Shown here in pieces: positions 9,530 through 18,582 of a stretch of 64,000 bases of DNA. The notes beneath the pieces were generated by a model, which did no database searches, had not been told where the DNA came from, and was given only the letters and a program-made list of their open reading frames with translations. Position 1 is the stretch's first letter, and every line of letters begins with the position of its first letter. The stretch is from Fuerstiella sp. (GTDB lineage Bacteria; Planctomycetota; Planctomycetia; Planctomycetales; Planctomycetaceae). The stretch lies in contig JABABI010000010.1 of assembly GCA_014238335.1 (NCBI GenBank), forward strand, positions 1-64,000, read 5' to 3'. The position numbers were made by a program, and so were the translations under genes.

Positions 9530-11368
9530 TCAAGAGGCCGGTGGGGAATGTTCACCAGACTTCAGATACATCATTAGAATCACAATATCTGAGGGTGTAA
9601 TGCCGCTGACTCGGCTTGCCTGCCCGACGGTCGCTGGAGAAATTCGCCCCAGTTTCTCACGCGCTTCGTGGCGAAGCTGGGGAATCCCGGCGAAGTTAAA
9701 AGTTTCCGGAATACGTACACTGTCTACTTTTTGCAGCTTAGCGATTTCGGCTTCCTGCCGGCGGATGTAGCCTGCGTATTGTACTTCGACCTCAATATGA
9801 CGCTGACACCGTTGCGACAACGGCAATGCAGCCAGCTCGGGACTCATCTTTTCAGCGTCAGTCCATTTGATTTCCGGTCGCCTGAGCCACTCTTCCAGTG
9901 TTTTCCCCTGATGCCGTGTCACTTTGATGGCGGTCTGCCCTATCCGGACCTGCTGTTCGTAGTCCCGAAAGCTTTTTGCTCGCTCGTGACAGACCGTGCC
10001 CAATGCAATTCCGAGGGGAGTGAGCCTGCGATCAGCATTGTCCTGTCGCAACAGCATTCGGTATTCCGCACGCGACGTAAACATCCGGTACGGTTCGTCC
10101 ACGCCCTTCGTCACAAGATCGTCAATCAGCACTCCAAGGTAGGCCTGACTGCGGTCCAGCACCAACGGATCTCGGCCACCGACTTTCAATGCGGCATTGA
10201 TTCCTGCCAAAAGCCCCTGCCCTGCCGCTTCTTCATAGCCTGTTGTGCCGTTGAGCTGCCCGGCAAAGTACAGGCCGCCCACCCGTCGGGTCTCCATGGT
10301 GGCATACAGTTGAGTGGGTGGAGCGAAATCGTATTCGACGGCGTAGCCAAACCGCATAATGTCGGCGTTTTCAAGCCCGGGAATCAAACGGATCATGCCA
10401 TCCTGAACGTCTCGCGGCAGACTGGTAGAGATGCCATTGCAGTAGTATTCAAGCGTGTTGCGGCCTTCAGGTTCCAGGAAAATCTGATGTGAACTCTTGT
10501 CGGCAAAACGCACGACTTTGTCCTCTATGGAAGGACAGTAGCGTGGGCCGGTCGATTCGATCTGCCCGGTGTACATAGGAGCGCGTGACAGATTGGCCTG
10601 AATCAGAGCGTGAACCTCAGGCGTCGTTTCTGTCAGGTGACAGTCCATCTGAGACTGCTTAATTTTTTCCGTCAGGTACGAAAACGGCTGTGGATCCTCG
10701 TCGCCAGGTTGAGCCATACATTTTGAAAAATCGATGGTGCGGCCATTGATTCTGGCCGGAGTGCCGGTCTTGAATCGCTGTAGATCGAAGCCCAGAGCGA
10801 GTAATGCAGCGGACATGCCATGAGCGGATTTTTCGCCGGCACGGCCACCCTCACTTTTCGTTTCTCCGGTATGCATAATTGCTTTAAGAAACGTTCCGGT
10901 CGTCAGAATCACGGCCGGGGCGTGGTAGACCGTGCCTCCAGCGACGCGAATTCCCGAGACCTGAGCCCCCTCGGTCTCGATACCCTCGACTAGTTCCTGC
11001 CTCAGGCTGAGATTCTCCTGCTGCTCAACCTTCCATTTCATTTCGAACTGATACGCCTTCTTATCCGCCTGAGCTCGCGGACTGTGCATCGCAGGCCCTT
11101 TGCCGCTATTGAGCATGCGAAACTGAATACCGGTGGCATCGATAACCCGGCCCATTTCACCGCCCAGAGCATCGATCTCGCGAACAATCTGGCCCTTCGC
11201 TACACCGCCGATCGCAGGATTACAGCTCATCTGAGCCACGGTATCGCAGCTCATCGTCAGCAGCGCAGTCTTCGCGCCCAGCCGGGCAGATGCCAGTGCC
11301 GCTTCGACACCGGCATGGCCTGCTCCAACGACAACGACATCGAAGTGATAGTGGTCATTAGAAGGCAT
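9530..11368 (-). CDS. mnmG: tRNA uridine-5-carboxymethylaminomethyl(34) synthesis enzyme MnmG (GidA)
   Basis: A 612-residue FAD enzyme, normal length for MnmG. With MnmE it installs the 5-carboxymethylaminomethyl group on the wobble uridine of several tRNAs. The N-terminal dinucleotide fold is VVVGAGHAGVEAALASARLG, followed by the family signatures MSCNPAIGGVAKGQIVREID and MLNSGKGPAMHSPRAQADK, then FAGQLNGTTGYEEAAGQG before the C-terminal helical domain (ITPSDIVILMMYLK) that contacts MnmE and tRNA. The start MPSNDHYHFDVVVVG is natural, though no Shine-Dalgarno sequence is seen. No mnmE lies in this window, so the pair is not clustered here. Confidence 0.97.
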   Translation of the reverse strand: MPSNDHYHFDVVVVGAGHAGVEAALASARLGAKTALLTMSCDTVAQMSCNPAIGGVAKGQIVREIDALGGEMGRVIDATGIQFRMLNSGKGPAMHSPRAQADKKAYQFEMKWKVEQQENLSLRQELVEGIETEGAQVSGIRVAGGTVYHAPAVILTTGTFLKAIMHTGETKSEGGRAGEKSAHGMSAALLALGFDLQRFKTGTPARINGRTIDFSKCMAQPGDEDPQPFSYLTEKIKQSQMDCHLTETTPEVHALIQANLSRAPMYTGQIESTGPRYCPSIEDKVVRFADKSSHQIFLEPEGRNTLEYYCNGISTSLPRDVQDGMIRLIPGLENADIMRFGYAVEYDFAPPTQLYATMETRRVGGLYFAGQLNGTTGYEEAAGQGLLAGINAALKVGGRDPLVLDRSQAYLGVLIDDLVTKGVDEPYRMFTSRAEYRMLLRQDNADRRLTPLGIALGTVCHERAKSFRDYEQQVRIGQTAIKVTRHQGKTLEEWLRRPEIKWTDAEKMSPELAALPLSQRCQRHIEVEVQYAGYIRRQEAEIAKLQKVDSVRIPETFNFAGIPQLRHEAREKLGRISPATVGQASRVSGITPSDIVILMMYLKSGEHSPPAS

Positions 11369-11834
11369 ACTTGCGAATCGTCAGCGACACAGGTCGAACG
11401 AAGAAAAACACAGGCGGCAGTGGGCGCCACACTGCGTTAGCCGGTGCCAGCTTAACCTGATCGTATCGTGCGTGAACGACGTGATGCACAAAACTCGAAA
11501 AAGCACCGCTATTGGATTCCGAATTTCGCCGAATTCCCGGTTTTCACCGTGAAACGGGTGCAATGACGGATTGTGTTATCGGACGGGTGGGGGATGGCCG
11601 GTGGCTGGACTGAGCCTGCGAAGGAAGCCCCGGGATTTCACTCGTTCCTCGCTCCAATCACCGGCCACCCTCCCGGTCTCACAATATCCCGTGACTGCAC
11701 CCGGTGGAACCACATGCCAGACGAGCGTTTTTAAGCTGCGACAAAATAAGGCCTAACGGACGCACGTGCCCGAAGAGAAGAAACGTCAAAATCAAAGCAA
11801 CAACCGAACAGCCTGGACCAGTATGAAGACGTTT
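11369..11834. other. Intergenic region upstream of mnmG
   Basis: No coding gene is recognised in 466 bases. It contains an inverted repeat, GGCCGGTG at 11596-11603 and CACCGGCC at 11659-11666, that could fold a 55-base loop; no T-run follows, so it is not called a terminator. The minus-strand promoter of mnmG should lie in the first part, but no convincing -35/-10 pair was found. Confidence 0.4.
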
Positions 11835-13220
11835 TTACGCCAGCACCTCGTCAACAACTCGACCGTGCACATCCGTTAAGCGGAAGTCACGGCCGGCATA
11901 GCGATAGGTCAGTCCCATATGATCAAGACCCATCAGATGCAGGATAGTGGCGTGCAGGTCATGCAGGTGAACTCGCCCTTCAACGGCTTTGAAGCCCAGT
12001 TCGTCGGTTGCACCGTGCTGGAAGCCTCGTTTCACACCACCACCGGCCAGCCACATCGTGTAGCCATTCGCGTTATGATCGCGACCATCCAAATTCTTCT
12101 TCGCAGTATCCGGCGTGCGGCCGAACTCGCCGCCCCAGACAACCAGCGTTTCGTCCAGCAGACCGCGTTGCCGCAGATCTGTGACCAGCGCAGCTGTTCC
12201 CTGGTCAACTGCTGCTGCTCGAGCTTCATGGCCCTGCTTCAGAGTGTTGTGCTGATCCCAGAATTCGTCGCAGCATTCGACGTGACGCACGCCGGATTCA
12301 ATCATCCGTCGAGCCAACAGGCACTGCCGTCCGAAATTGTCACTGGGCTTGCCGTCACCGATACCATACATATTCAGTGTGGATCGTGACTCCATGCTCA
12401 GGTCCATGATTTCCGGCAGCGCCGACTGCATTCGGAACGCACGTTCGTAAGATTCGATCACTCCGTCCACACGCGTGTCTTTCGGATCCCGTTGCGCAAA
12501 ACGATGATTCAGAGACTGGATCAGGTCCAGCTGCTGACGTTGCTGGTTGAGACCCAGACTCGTATTTTCAAGATTGCGTATTCTGGCATCTTTGATCGAT
12601 GTCTTGATGTCAGCGATGGACGCTCCCTGATAAACGGCCGGCAGGAACGCAGATCCGTAATTATTGGCACCACCATTGATCACAGGTGGACAAAGGCTGA
12701 CAAAGCCCGGCAGATCGCTGCACTCCGTACCAAGTCCGTACAGCACCCATGAACCAAGCGACGGTCGAGTAAACTGAAAACTGCCCGTATGCAACTGCAG
12801 CATCGCAGGGGTGTGATTCGAAATGTCGGTGTGCATTCCGGACAGCACACACAGTTCATCGGCGACTTCAGCCTGATGCGGAAACAGGTCGGACACCCAC
12901 AACCCACTTTCACCTCGACGTTTCCAGTCCCAGTGTGATGGTGTCAGCCAGCGGTTTCCCCTGGTCTTTTCGCCGGCACGGCGATCAAGTTCCGGTTTTG
13001 GTTCGAAGGTTTCCATCGCAGACGGACCGCCGCGCATGTGCAGAAAAATCAGACGTTTTGCTCGCGCAGGGAAGTGCGGCTGCTTTGGCGCCAACGGGCC
13101 GACGGACTTCGACGCGGCTGCTTCAGCCTGTGCAAGGCCCGCGAACGCAAGATAGCCAAATCCACAGCCGGCGGATTTAAGAGCATTGCGGCGAGAAGCA
13201 AGATGATGTCGAGCGTTCAT
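11835..13220 (-). CDS. DUF1501 family secreted protein (sulfatase-like fold, TAT signal)
   Basis: A 461-residue protein of the DUF1501 family, abundant in planctomycetes and related to the alkaline-phosphatase/sulfatase fold. The N-terminus has a twin-arginine signal (SRRNALKSAGCGFGYLAFAG, cleavage probably after AQA), so it is exported folded. Family blocks are present: AKRLIFLHMRGGPSAMETFEPKPEL, GESGLWVSDLFPH, MLQLHTGSFQFTRPSLGSWVLYGLG, VVWGGEFGRTPDTA followed by GRDHNANGYTMWLAGGGVKRG, and a C-terminal LHDLHATILHLMGLDH. It lies 78 bases after the DUF1549/DUF1553 gene on the same strand, the standard pairing. AGGTGTGTA precedes the ATG. The catalytic activity of the family is not established. 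Confidence 0.93.
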   Translation of the reverse strand: MNARHHLASRRNALKSAGCGFGYLAFAGLAQAEAAASKSVGPLAPKQPHFPARAKRLIFLHMRGGPSAMETFEPKPELDRRAGEKTRGNRWLTPSHWDWKRRGESGLWVSDLFPHQAEVADELCVLSGMHTDISNHTPAMLQLHTGSFQFTRPSLGSWVLYGLGTECSDLPGFVSLCPPVINGGANNYGSAFLPAVYQGASIADIKTSIKDARIRNLENTSLGLNQQRQQLDLIQSLNHRFAQRDPKDTRVDGVIESYERAFRMQSALPEIMDLSMESRSTLNMYGIGDGKPSDNFGRQCLLARRMIESGVRHVECCDEFWDQHNTLKQGHEARAAAVDQGTAALVTDLRQRGLLDETLVVWGGEFGRTPDTAKKNLDGRDHNANGYTMWLAGGGVKRGFQHGATDELGFKAVEGRVHLHDLHATILHLMGLDHMGLTYRYAGRDFRLTDVHGRVVDEVLA

Positions 13221-13298
13221 TACACACCTGTTCTGCTGAAGTACGGCCTTCAGAATGTGACGTCGTGCCGCATCCTGAAGCCTGCGGCCAACAGTATT

Positions 13299-15815
13299 TC
13301 AATCAATAAAACGAAATTCAGCAGAAGCCAGAAGACTCTGGCAGACAACCGGCCACGGGTCGGCGTTCTGCACCGGGTCATTCGGCACGAACACGGACAC
13401 TTGAGTCAGGAACTGAAGCGTCTCTTCAACTTCCGCGGACTCAGGTTCCCGCCCCAGACATATGAGCCACGCATAACGAATCCGTTCTTTGCTATCGCTC
13501 GAACTTTCCATAACCCGAACGGCAGTATCTCTGGCCTGTTGCTGGACGAATTCGCTGTTCATCAGGAACAGAGACTGGATGGGAACGTTGGTAACCGTCC
13601 GCTGGCCGGACGGGTTGCTGGAATCGGGAAAATCGAACACCTTCAGCATTTCCGGCAACAGTCCGCGAATGATCGGCAGATAAACGCTGCGGTAAGGAAA
13701 CGGCTGGTCCAGTGGCTGTGTGTCAATGTTGCGGCCAACTTCACCTTCGCCGACCTGTTGTACCAGCGAACCCGCGGGGCGCTCTGACTGAAGCTGACCG
13801 GAAGCGACCAGCATCGCATCACGCAGTGCCTCTGCTTCCAGTCGCCGGCGATTCGTTCGCCACAGCAACTGGTTAGAGGGATCCTGCAGCCAGCCTTCTT
13901 CGTTATTGGCCGATGACATCTGATAGGTCTGCGACAGTACGATTTCACGAATCAACGACTTCACGGACCATTGGTGCTGGTGCACGAAACGATGAGCCAG
14001 CCAGTCCAGCAGCAAAGGATGAGTGGGTGCAGTGCCGGAACGTCCGAAATTGTCAACGGACTCGACCAGGCCTTTGCCAAACAGGTGCTGCCATACGCGA
14101 TTAACCATTACGCGTGACGTCAATGGATGATCGGGATGAGTCATCCACTGAGCAAGCTGCATGCGACCGCTTTGTTCATCGGGAATGGAGAATTCGTCGG
14201 GCAATTCAACACACGACAGAAATCCGCGCGGTGGTGTGTCACCATTCTTCCCTTTTTCACCGCGTACCTGAATCGGCCAGTCCTGTGTCTTCTTCCTGTC
14301 CTGCACGGCAAATGCAAACTCAGGCAGCGGAATATCTGCCTGCTGTTTCTGAAGTTCCCTCAGTTCTTTCTTCAGCACGGACAGCTGTTGCTGCACGTCT
14401 CTGTATTGCTGCAACGCTTTTCGTGCTTTCGGCGGAAGTGCTTCGACGACCTCAACATTGCTGCTCACGCCCTGATCTGCAGCGGGCGCAGCCAGCAGCT
14501 TCTTCCAGTTATCCGGCAGTTGTCTCTTCAGCGATTGCGAACGCTTGTCCAGCGGAGTGATTTTCTTCTGGACTGCAGCCGTCTGTTTGTCGAGCCGCTC
14601 CACCTGACCAGCCACGTCAGCAACGTTTTCCGTCAAAGGCAAATACACCTTCAACTGGTCCTTCAGATTCTTGGGGCGGCGAGTACTGCCTCCATAAAAC
14701 GTATCGATGTTTCGAAAAATCCCGGCCATCGCATAGTAATCTGCGGTGGGAATCGGATCGAACTTGTGATCGTGACACCGGGCACAGGACACCGTAAAAC
14801 CCATGAATGCCTTGCTGATCACATCGACCTGATCATCGACAATGTCCAGTTCCAGATTCCCGCCATTCAGCGACTTGGAGCCGATGGCCAGCAGTCCCGT
14901 GGCGATCAGATTGCGGCGCCGCTCTTCCTTGCCGTCCGCCGGCAGCAGATCGCCGGCAATCTGTTGCTGAACGAACTGGTCGTAAGGCATGTCAATGCTG
15001 AACGCATCAATGACGTAGTCGCGATATCGCCAGGAATACATCATTAGAACATCACGGCTGCTGCCGGTCGATTCGCCATAACGGACGACATCCAGCCAAT
15101 GACGCCCCCAGCGTTCACCGAACTGAGCTGAATTCAGCAGGCGTTCGACCAGTGCCGGGTAGGCATCGTCAGCAGATGAACTGAGAGAATTGACTTCATC
15201 CGCTGTCGGCGGCAAACCAACCAGGTCAAAAGACAACCGTCGCAATAATGTTTCCTTTGTCGCCGGAATGGCAGGTGTGAGTCCGGCGGGTTCCAGTCGT
15301 GCCAGAACAAACCGATCCAGGTCCGATGCGGGCCAAATGCGATTCTGAACAGTCGGCACCTCGGGTTCCTGAACCGGCTGAACTGACCACAGCGGTACGA
15401 CCGCGTCCGACTCACTCTCTGCGTTTTGCGACATACCACCGTCGCGCGGATCCGGTGCCCCCATTTTGATCCACCGCCGAAAGTCTGAGATGATCTCATC
15501 CTCCAGCTTTTCGTCGGGAGGCATCTCCAGGTCACGATATTCAATCGCCGACAGCAGCAGACTTTCCTTCAGGTCCTTTGGTACAACTGCGGGCCCGGTT
15601 TCGCCTCCTTCGTGCATGCCGGCTCTGGAATCCAGAAGTAATCCCCCGGCAGGTTCCTCCGATTCTGACGAATGACACTTGTAGCAATAGTCCACCAGAA
15701 TCGGACGGATCTTCTCTTCAAAGAAGTCAACGTCATCGTCTGCAACGACTACAGTGACGCCCATAACGGTGGCCACGAAACCCAGTACGCGGAGGTGTAG
15801 TTGCAGAATCAGCAT
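13299..15815 (-). CDS. DUF1549/DUF1553 protein with planctomycete cytochrome C (PSCyt1) domain
   Basis: An 838-residue secreted protein. After a signal sequence (VLGFVATVMGVTVVVADD), residues 28-115 are a PSCyt1-type cytochrome domain with the haem motif CYKCH and a distal EMPPDEK segment. DUF1549 follows from about residue 165 (DLDRFVLARLE, RRLSFDLVGLPPT, QFGERWGRHWLDVVRYGES, SCARCHDHKFDPIPT, which contains a second CxxCH). A coiled-coil stretch rich in Lys and Gln spans about 395-505, and DUF1553 runs from about 550 (NRVWQHLFGKGLVESVDNFG) to the end. It is the first gene of a pair with DUF1501. Such pairs are thought to act on exogenous polymers in the periplasm, but no enzymatic activity is proven. 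Confidence 0.93.
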   Translation of the reverse strand: MLILQLHLRVLGFVATVMGVTVVVADDDVDFFEEKIRPILVDYCYKCHSSESEEPAGGLLLDSRAGMHEGGETGPAVVPKDLKESLLLSAIEYRDLEMPPDEKLEDEIISDFRRWIKMGAPDPRDGGMSQNAESESDAVVPLWSVQPVQEPEVPTVQNRIWPASDLDRFVLARLEPAGLTPAIPATKETLLRRLSFDLVGLPPTADEVNSLSSSADDAYPALVERLLNSAQFGERWGRHWLDVVRYGESTGSSRDVLMMYSWRYRDYVIDAFSIDMPYDQFVQQQIAGDLLPADGKEERRRNLIATGLLAIGSKSLNGGNLELDIVDDQVDVISKAFMGFTVSCARCHDHKFDPIPTADYYAMAGIFRNIDTFYGGSTRRPKNLKDQLKVYLPLTENVADVAGQVERLDKQTAAVQKKITPLDKRSQSLKRQLPDNWKKLLAAPAADQGVSSNVEVVEALPPKARKALQQYRDVQQQLSVLKKELRELQKQQADIPLPEFAFAVQDRKKTQDWPIQVRGEKGKNGDTPPRGFLSCVELPDEFSIPDEQSGRMQLAQWMTHPDHPLTSRVMVNRVWQHLFGKGLVESVDNFGRSGTAPTHPLLLDWLAHRFVHQHQWSVKSLIREIVLSQTYQMSSANNEEGWLQDPSNQLLWRTNRRRLEAEALRDAMLVASGQLQSERPAGSLVQQVGEGEVGRNIDTQPLDQPFPYRSVYLPIIRGLLPEMLKVFDFPDSSNPSGQRTVTNVPIQSLFLMNSEFVQQQARDTAVRVMESSSDSKERIRYAWLICLGREPESAEVEETLQFLTQVSVFVPNDPVQNADPWPVVCQSLLASAEFRFID

Positions 15816-16275
15816 GTCACGAACAGTGCACGGAAGAAAGATGGCGGGCGTGGCGAGAAAAGACTGAGAATTGTATCAGGGCCCATTGGAAAGGGTACGG
15901 ACATTCCAGCGAGACACCTGCTGGAAACGAGTTTCTCGCGTTTGTATCGGCATGTCGGGGCCATGCGTCGCCGCGATACCGTCAGTGCCTGCTTTTTTTC
16001 GCGGTGGAACTGACGCAAATGCCGGTCCGATGATCGGACCGGCACACGTGTGAGTCGAACTCCACAGGCTCCTGTGCGTTCCTGAGGCCTGAATAATCGT
16101 CATAAACGCCATGGTTGCATATGCGGTCGGTACGGGATCGACCGTGCGACCTGACACCATGGCTTACCGGTCAAGCGGTCTTGTGAGTGTGGTCGATGGA
16201 AAAACAATGGCGTGATGCGTCATTCCGAGCTGTCATGCCAGTGTTTTCTGGACTTGGCGGGCACAGCTCCTCAAG
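15816..16275. other. Divergent intergenic region with a perfect palindrome
   Basis: These 460 bases separate two divergent genes. At 16021-16043 lies GCCGGTCCGA-TGA-TCGGACCGGC, a perfect 10-bp stem with a 3-base loop. No T-run follows on either strand, so a regulatory or structural role is as likely as termination. No gene is recognised. Confidence 0.5.
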
Positions 16276-18123
16276 ATGAACGTGTCTTTGCACAACGTTG
16301 TTGTTGCTGCATGTTTTCCGTTAGGCCGGACAGCGAATTCGTTCATGCTTCAAATCTTTCCGGGAGTCAGTCTGCTTCGGTCACGTGCCGCCGTGCTTCA
16401 GTACGTCGCAACTGTTTCGCTGGCGGCATGCCTGTTGACGTGCCCGACACCCGTCGCCGCACAGCAGGAAGACGGTGATCCAACACAGGACGAGCTATTC
16501 GTTTTCAGACCGAACACTCCGATCCGACAGGTACGGGGAGCCGTCCTGGCAGAACGCCTGGATCGCCCCGGACTGGCTCAGGGGTACCTGCAGGATCTCA
16601 TCGATTCCCAACCAACAACCGAAACTCTGCGCTCGCTGCGTCAGGAATTCGGTATCGCGCTGTTCCTGAAGCTCAGTACGATCCAAGAACTGCAGCCGAC
16701 GTCGCGCGACCTGTTGAATCTGATGAATGAGTCCATGAAGCAGGAGGCGCCATCGACTGATGCCGTCGAGTCATTGATTACTGTACTCGGTCAGTCAGAA
16801 CAACAGACACTGGAAGCATCCGTGCGAATCCTGAGTGCGGAAGGTGATGCGGTTGAACCGCTGCTGGCGGCGGACACAACCACTCCGCACGGAGAGATCG
16901 CCGCAATGTTGTTACAGAAATATGCACGACGTTTACGGCATGGATTGTTAACCGCGCTACCGAATGCCGATGAACCTGGCCGGACACGAATCCTGGGGCT
17001 GCTGAAGACAACAGCCGATCCGGAAATTGCATACGACCTGAGTCCGTATCGTTTTGACGAATCCAGTCTGGTTTCTGCCGCCGCCACGACAGCGGCAGAA
17101 AGACTGCTGCGAGGCCGACCCCTGCCGAACTCGGCGGATGCAGCGGTGCATTCTCTGGTCAGTGAAGCCATTCGTTTGATCGGCGACGCAGGAGCTCCCT
17201 TTCCTTCAAGTGAACAGCTGTTCGCACAACGGAATCTTCGAAATCGGCAGCCCGCACCTGAGGACAGAATCTTCGGTGCCTACATGCTTGAACGCGCAGC
17301 CACGTTAAGCCGTTACGCGACATCAATTCGCCCCGGTAACGAAACAGCAATGGCCACTCAGCTGGTCGCCGAAATCACGGAACAGTCCTGGCCTGCCATG
17401 TGGCCGAAACAGATTGACATTCCCGTCGTGGACACGGCCACTGAACCGGCCGCTGTAGACGTCTCCGCCTTACGGATTGCGTTGCAGACGAAAAACGCGG
17501 CGGCCGTGTTTGGAGTACTCAGCCGCCCTGAGAGCGCGGCAGTCCTGAAATATCACCCGAAACTTATGCGCAGCTGTCTGTTGTTTCCGTCATCCCGAGT
17601 TCGACTGATGACGGCCGGTATCTCGCGTGCAGATGGGATGGCCAACCATTTCACCACGGCCGTTATCGCTTCGGGCATCGCAGGCCGCGAAACGCCGGAA
17701 GCAGTAGTGATCGATTCAGGACGCGGCAACAGCGCCACCACAGCCGCAGTTCTGAGCGATGCCGGTTACACGGCCACAGCCGCCAACAGCGGCCAATCGG
17801 GATTCGAATCCGCCACACGTCAGTTGCACTGTGAACTCATTCTGGTCCACAGCAATTGTCTGCGGTGGTCGCTTTCGGAAACAATAGCCAATCTGCGAGC
17901 AGACTATCGAACCCGCAACACACCGATCATCATTTACGGGCCTGAACGAGACAAACTGAGAACCGAACGATTGCGTTCCAATTATCGCGGCCTGTGGTGG
18001 ATTACAGAGCCAATCTCCGAAATCACGTTTGTCGACACTCTGCGTTTTGAAAACGTACCACCAGCGATTCTGTCCGAAGCCGAACGCAAATCAATGACGC
18101 GTTTCGCACGATCATTGCAGTAA
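16276..18123 (+). CDS. Secreted alpha-helical-repeat protein with degenerate receiver-like C-terminal domain
   Basis: A 615-residue protein not matched to a named family. A signal sequence (VATVSLAACLLTCPTPVAAQQ) ends near residue 63; a later start at 16345 (MLQIFPGV) would give a more ordinary signal peptide, and neither start has a clear ribosome binding site. Residues 80-450 are helical and repeat-like, rich in Leu/Ala and resembling HEAT-like repeats. Residues 476-590 look like a receiver fold: AVVIDSGRGNSATTAAVLSDAGY, then CELILVHSN and TPIIIYGPE. The acidic pocket and the phospho-acceptor Asp are absent (His in LILVHSN), as is the usual Lys. A receiver-like domain predicted to sit outside the cytoplasm cannot take part in ordinary phosphotransfer, so a binding or scaffold role is likelier. 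Confidence 0.75.
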   Translation: MNVSLHNVVVAACFPLGRTANSFMLQIFPGVSLLRSRAAVLQYVATVSLAACLLTCPTPVAAQQEDGDPTQDELFVFRPNTPIRQVRGAVLAERLDRPGLAQGYLQDLIDSQPTTETLRSLRQEFGIALFLKLSTIQELQPTSRDLLNLMNESMKQEAPSTDAVESLITVLGQSEQQTLEASVRILSAEGDAVEPLLAADTTTPHGEIAAMLLQKYARRLRHGLLTALPNADEPGRTRILGLLKTTADPEIAYDLSPYRFDESSLVSAAATTAAERLLRGRPLPNSADAAVHSLVSEAIRLIGDAGAPFPSSEQLFAQRNLRNRQPAPEDRIFGAYMLERAATLSRYATSIRPGNETAMATQLVAEITEQSWPAMWPKQIDIPVVDTATEPAAVDVSALRIALQTKNAAAVFGVLSRPESAAVLKYHPKLMRSCLLFPSSRVRLMTAGISRADGMANHFTTAVIASGIAGRETPEAVVIDSGRGNSATTAAVLSDAGYTATAANSGQSGFESATRQLHCELILVHSNCLRWSLSETIANLRADYRTRNTPIIIYGPERDKLRTERLRSNYRGLWWITEPISEITFVDTLRFENVPPAILSEAERKSMTRFARSLQ

Positions 18124-18286
18124 CGGGACAGGGCTTCGCAGAGGACAACGGGCCCCCGATGTTCCAGGTGAACAGCGGCGTGGGGCATCGAGGTCGCCGA
18201 AACGAACGGCCCGCTTTTCCTGTGCGGTCTTCCCTTTCGGCGCCGGAAATCGACATGGACAGAGTTATTCCCTGACCATAATACTG

Positions 18287-18442
18287 CTATCGTCGACCGC
18301 TAAGCAGAACAAAGCCAATGGCAATAATAAAGACGGCGCCAATGCAGTATTCGTGCGGTTCAAGATCGACGTATTCGTCGATCAGCAGATATTTCACCTC
18401 TCTCGTCCACTGCAGGAATCCGTATTTGAGTTGATCGAACAT
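18287..18442 (-). CDS. Small membrane protein of 51 residues
   Basis: The frame extends upstream to 18586 over the proB stop, but the ATG at 18442 gives a compact protein: a soluble start (MFDQLKYGFLQWTREVKYLL), an acidic middle (IDEYVDLEPHEYC) and one transmembrane helix (IGAVFIIAIGFVLLSG) ending with two arginines. GGGA stands about 12 bases before the ATG. It follows proB by 140 bases on the same strand. Function is unknown; the clean soluble-plus-helix layout favours a real gene, but there is no family evidence. Confidence 0.5.
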   Translation of the reverse strand: MFDQLKYGFLQWTREVKYLLIDEYVDLEPHEYCIGAVFIIAIGFVLLSGRR

Positions 18443-18582
18443 GGCAAGTGAGATCCCTGGGAAACTGTAGAGGGTACTTGCCTGTAAAATGTGGCACATT
18501 TCGTCAGCTGGCCTGGGTATTCGGAACAATTGCGATGGTCCGCAATCTAACAGAGTCGGTGATGTGGACTGTAACGGCTGTA

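Noticed and set aside
9668..10492. 274-codon plus-strand ORF
   Set aside because: Antisense of mnmG.
14127..15047. 306-codon plus-strand ORF
   Set aside because: Antisense of the DUF1549/DUF1553 gene.
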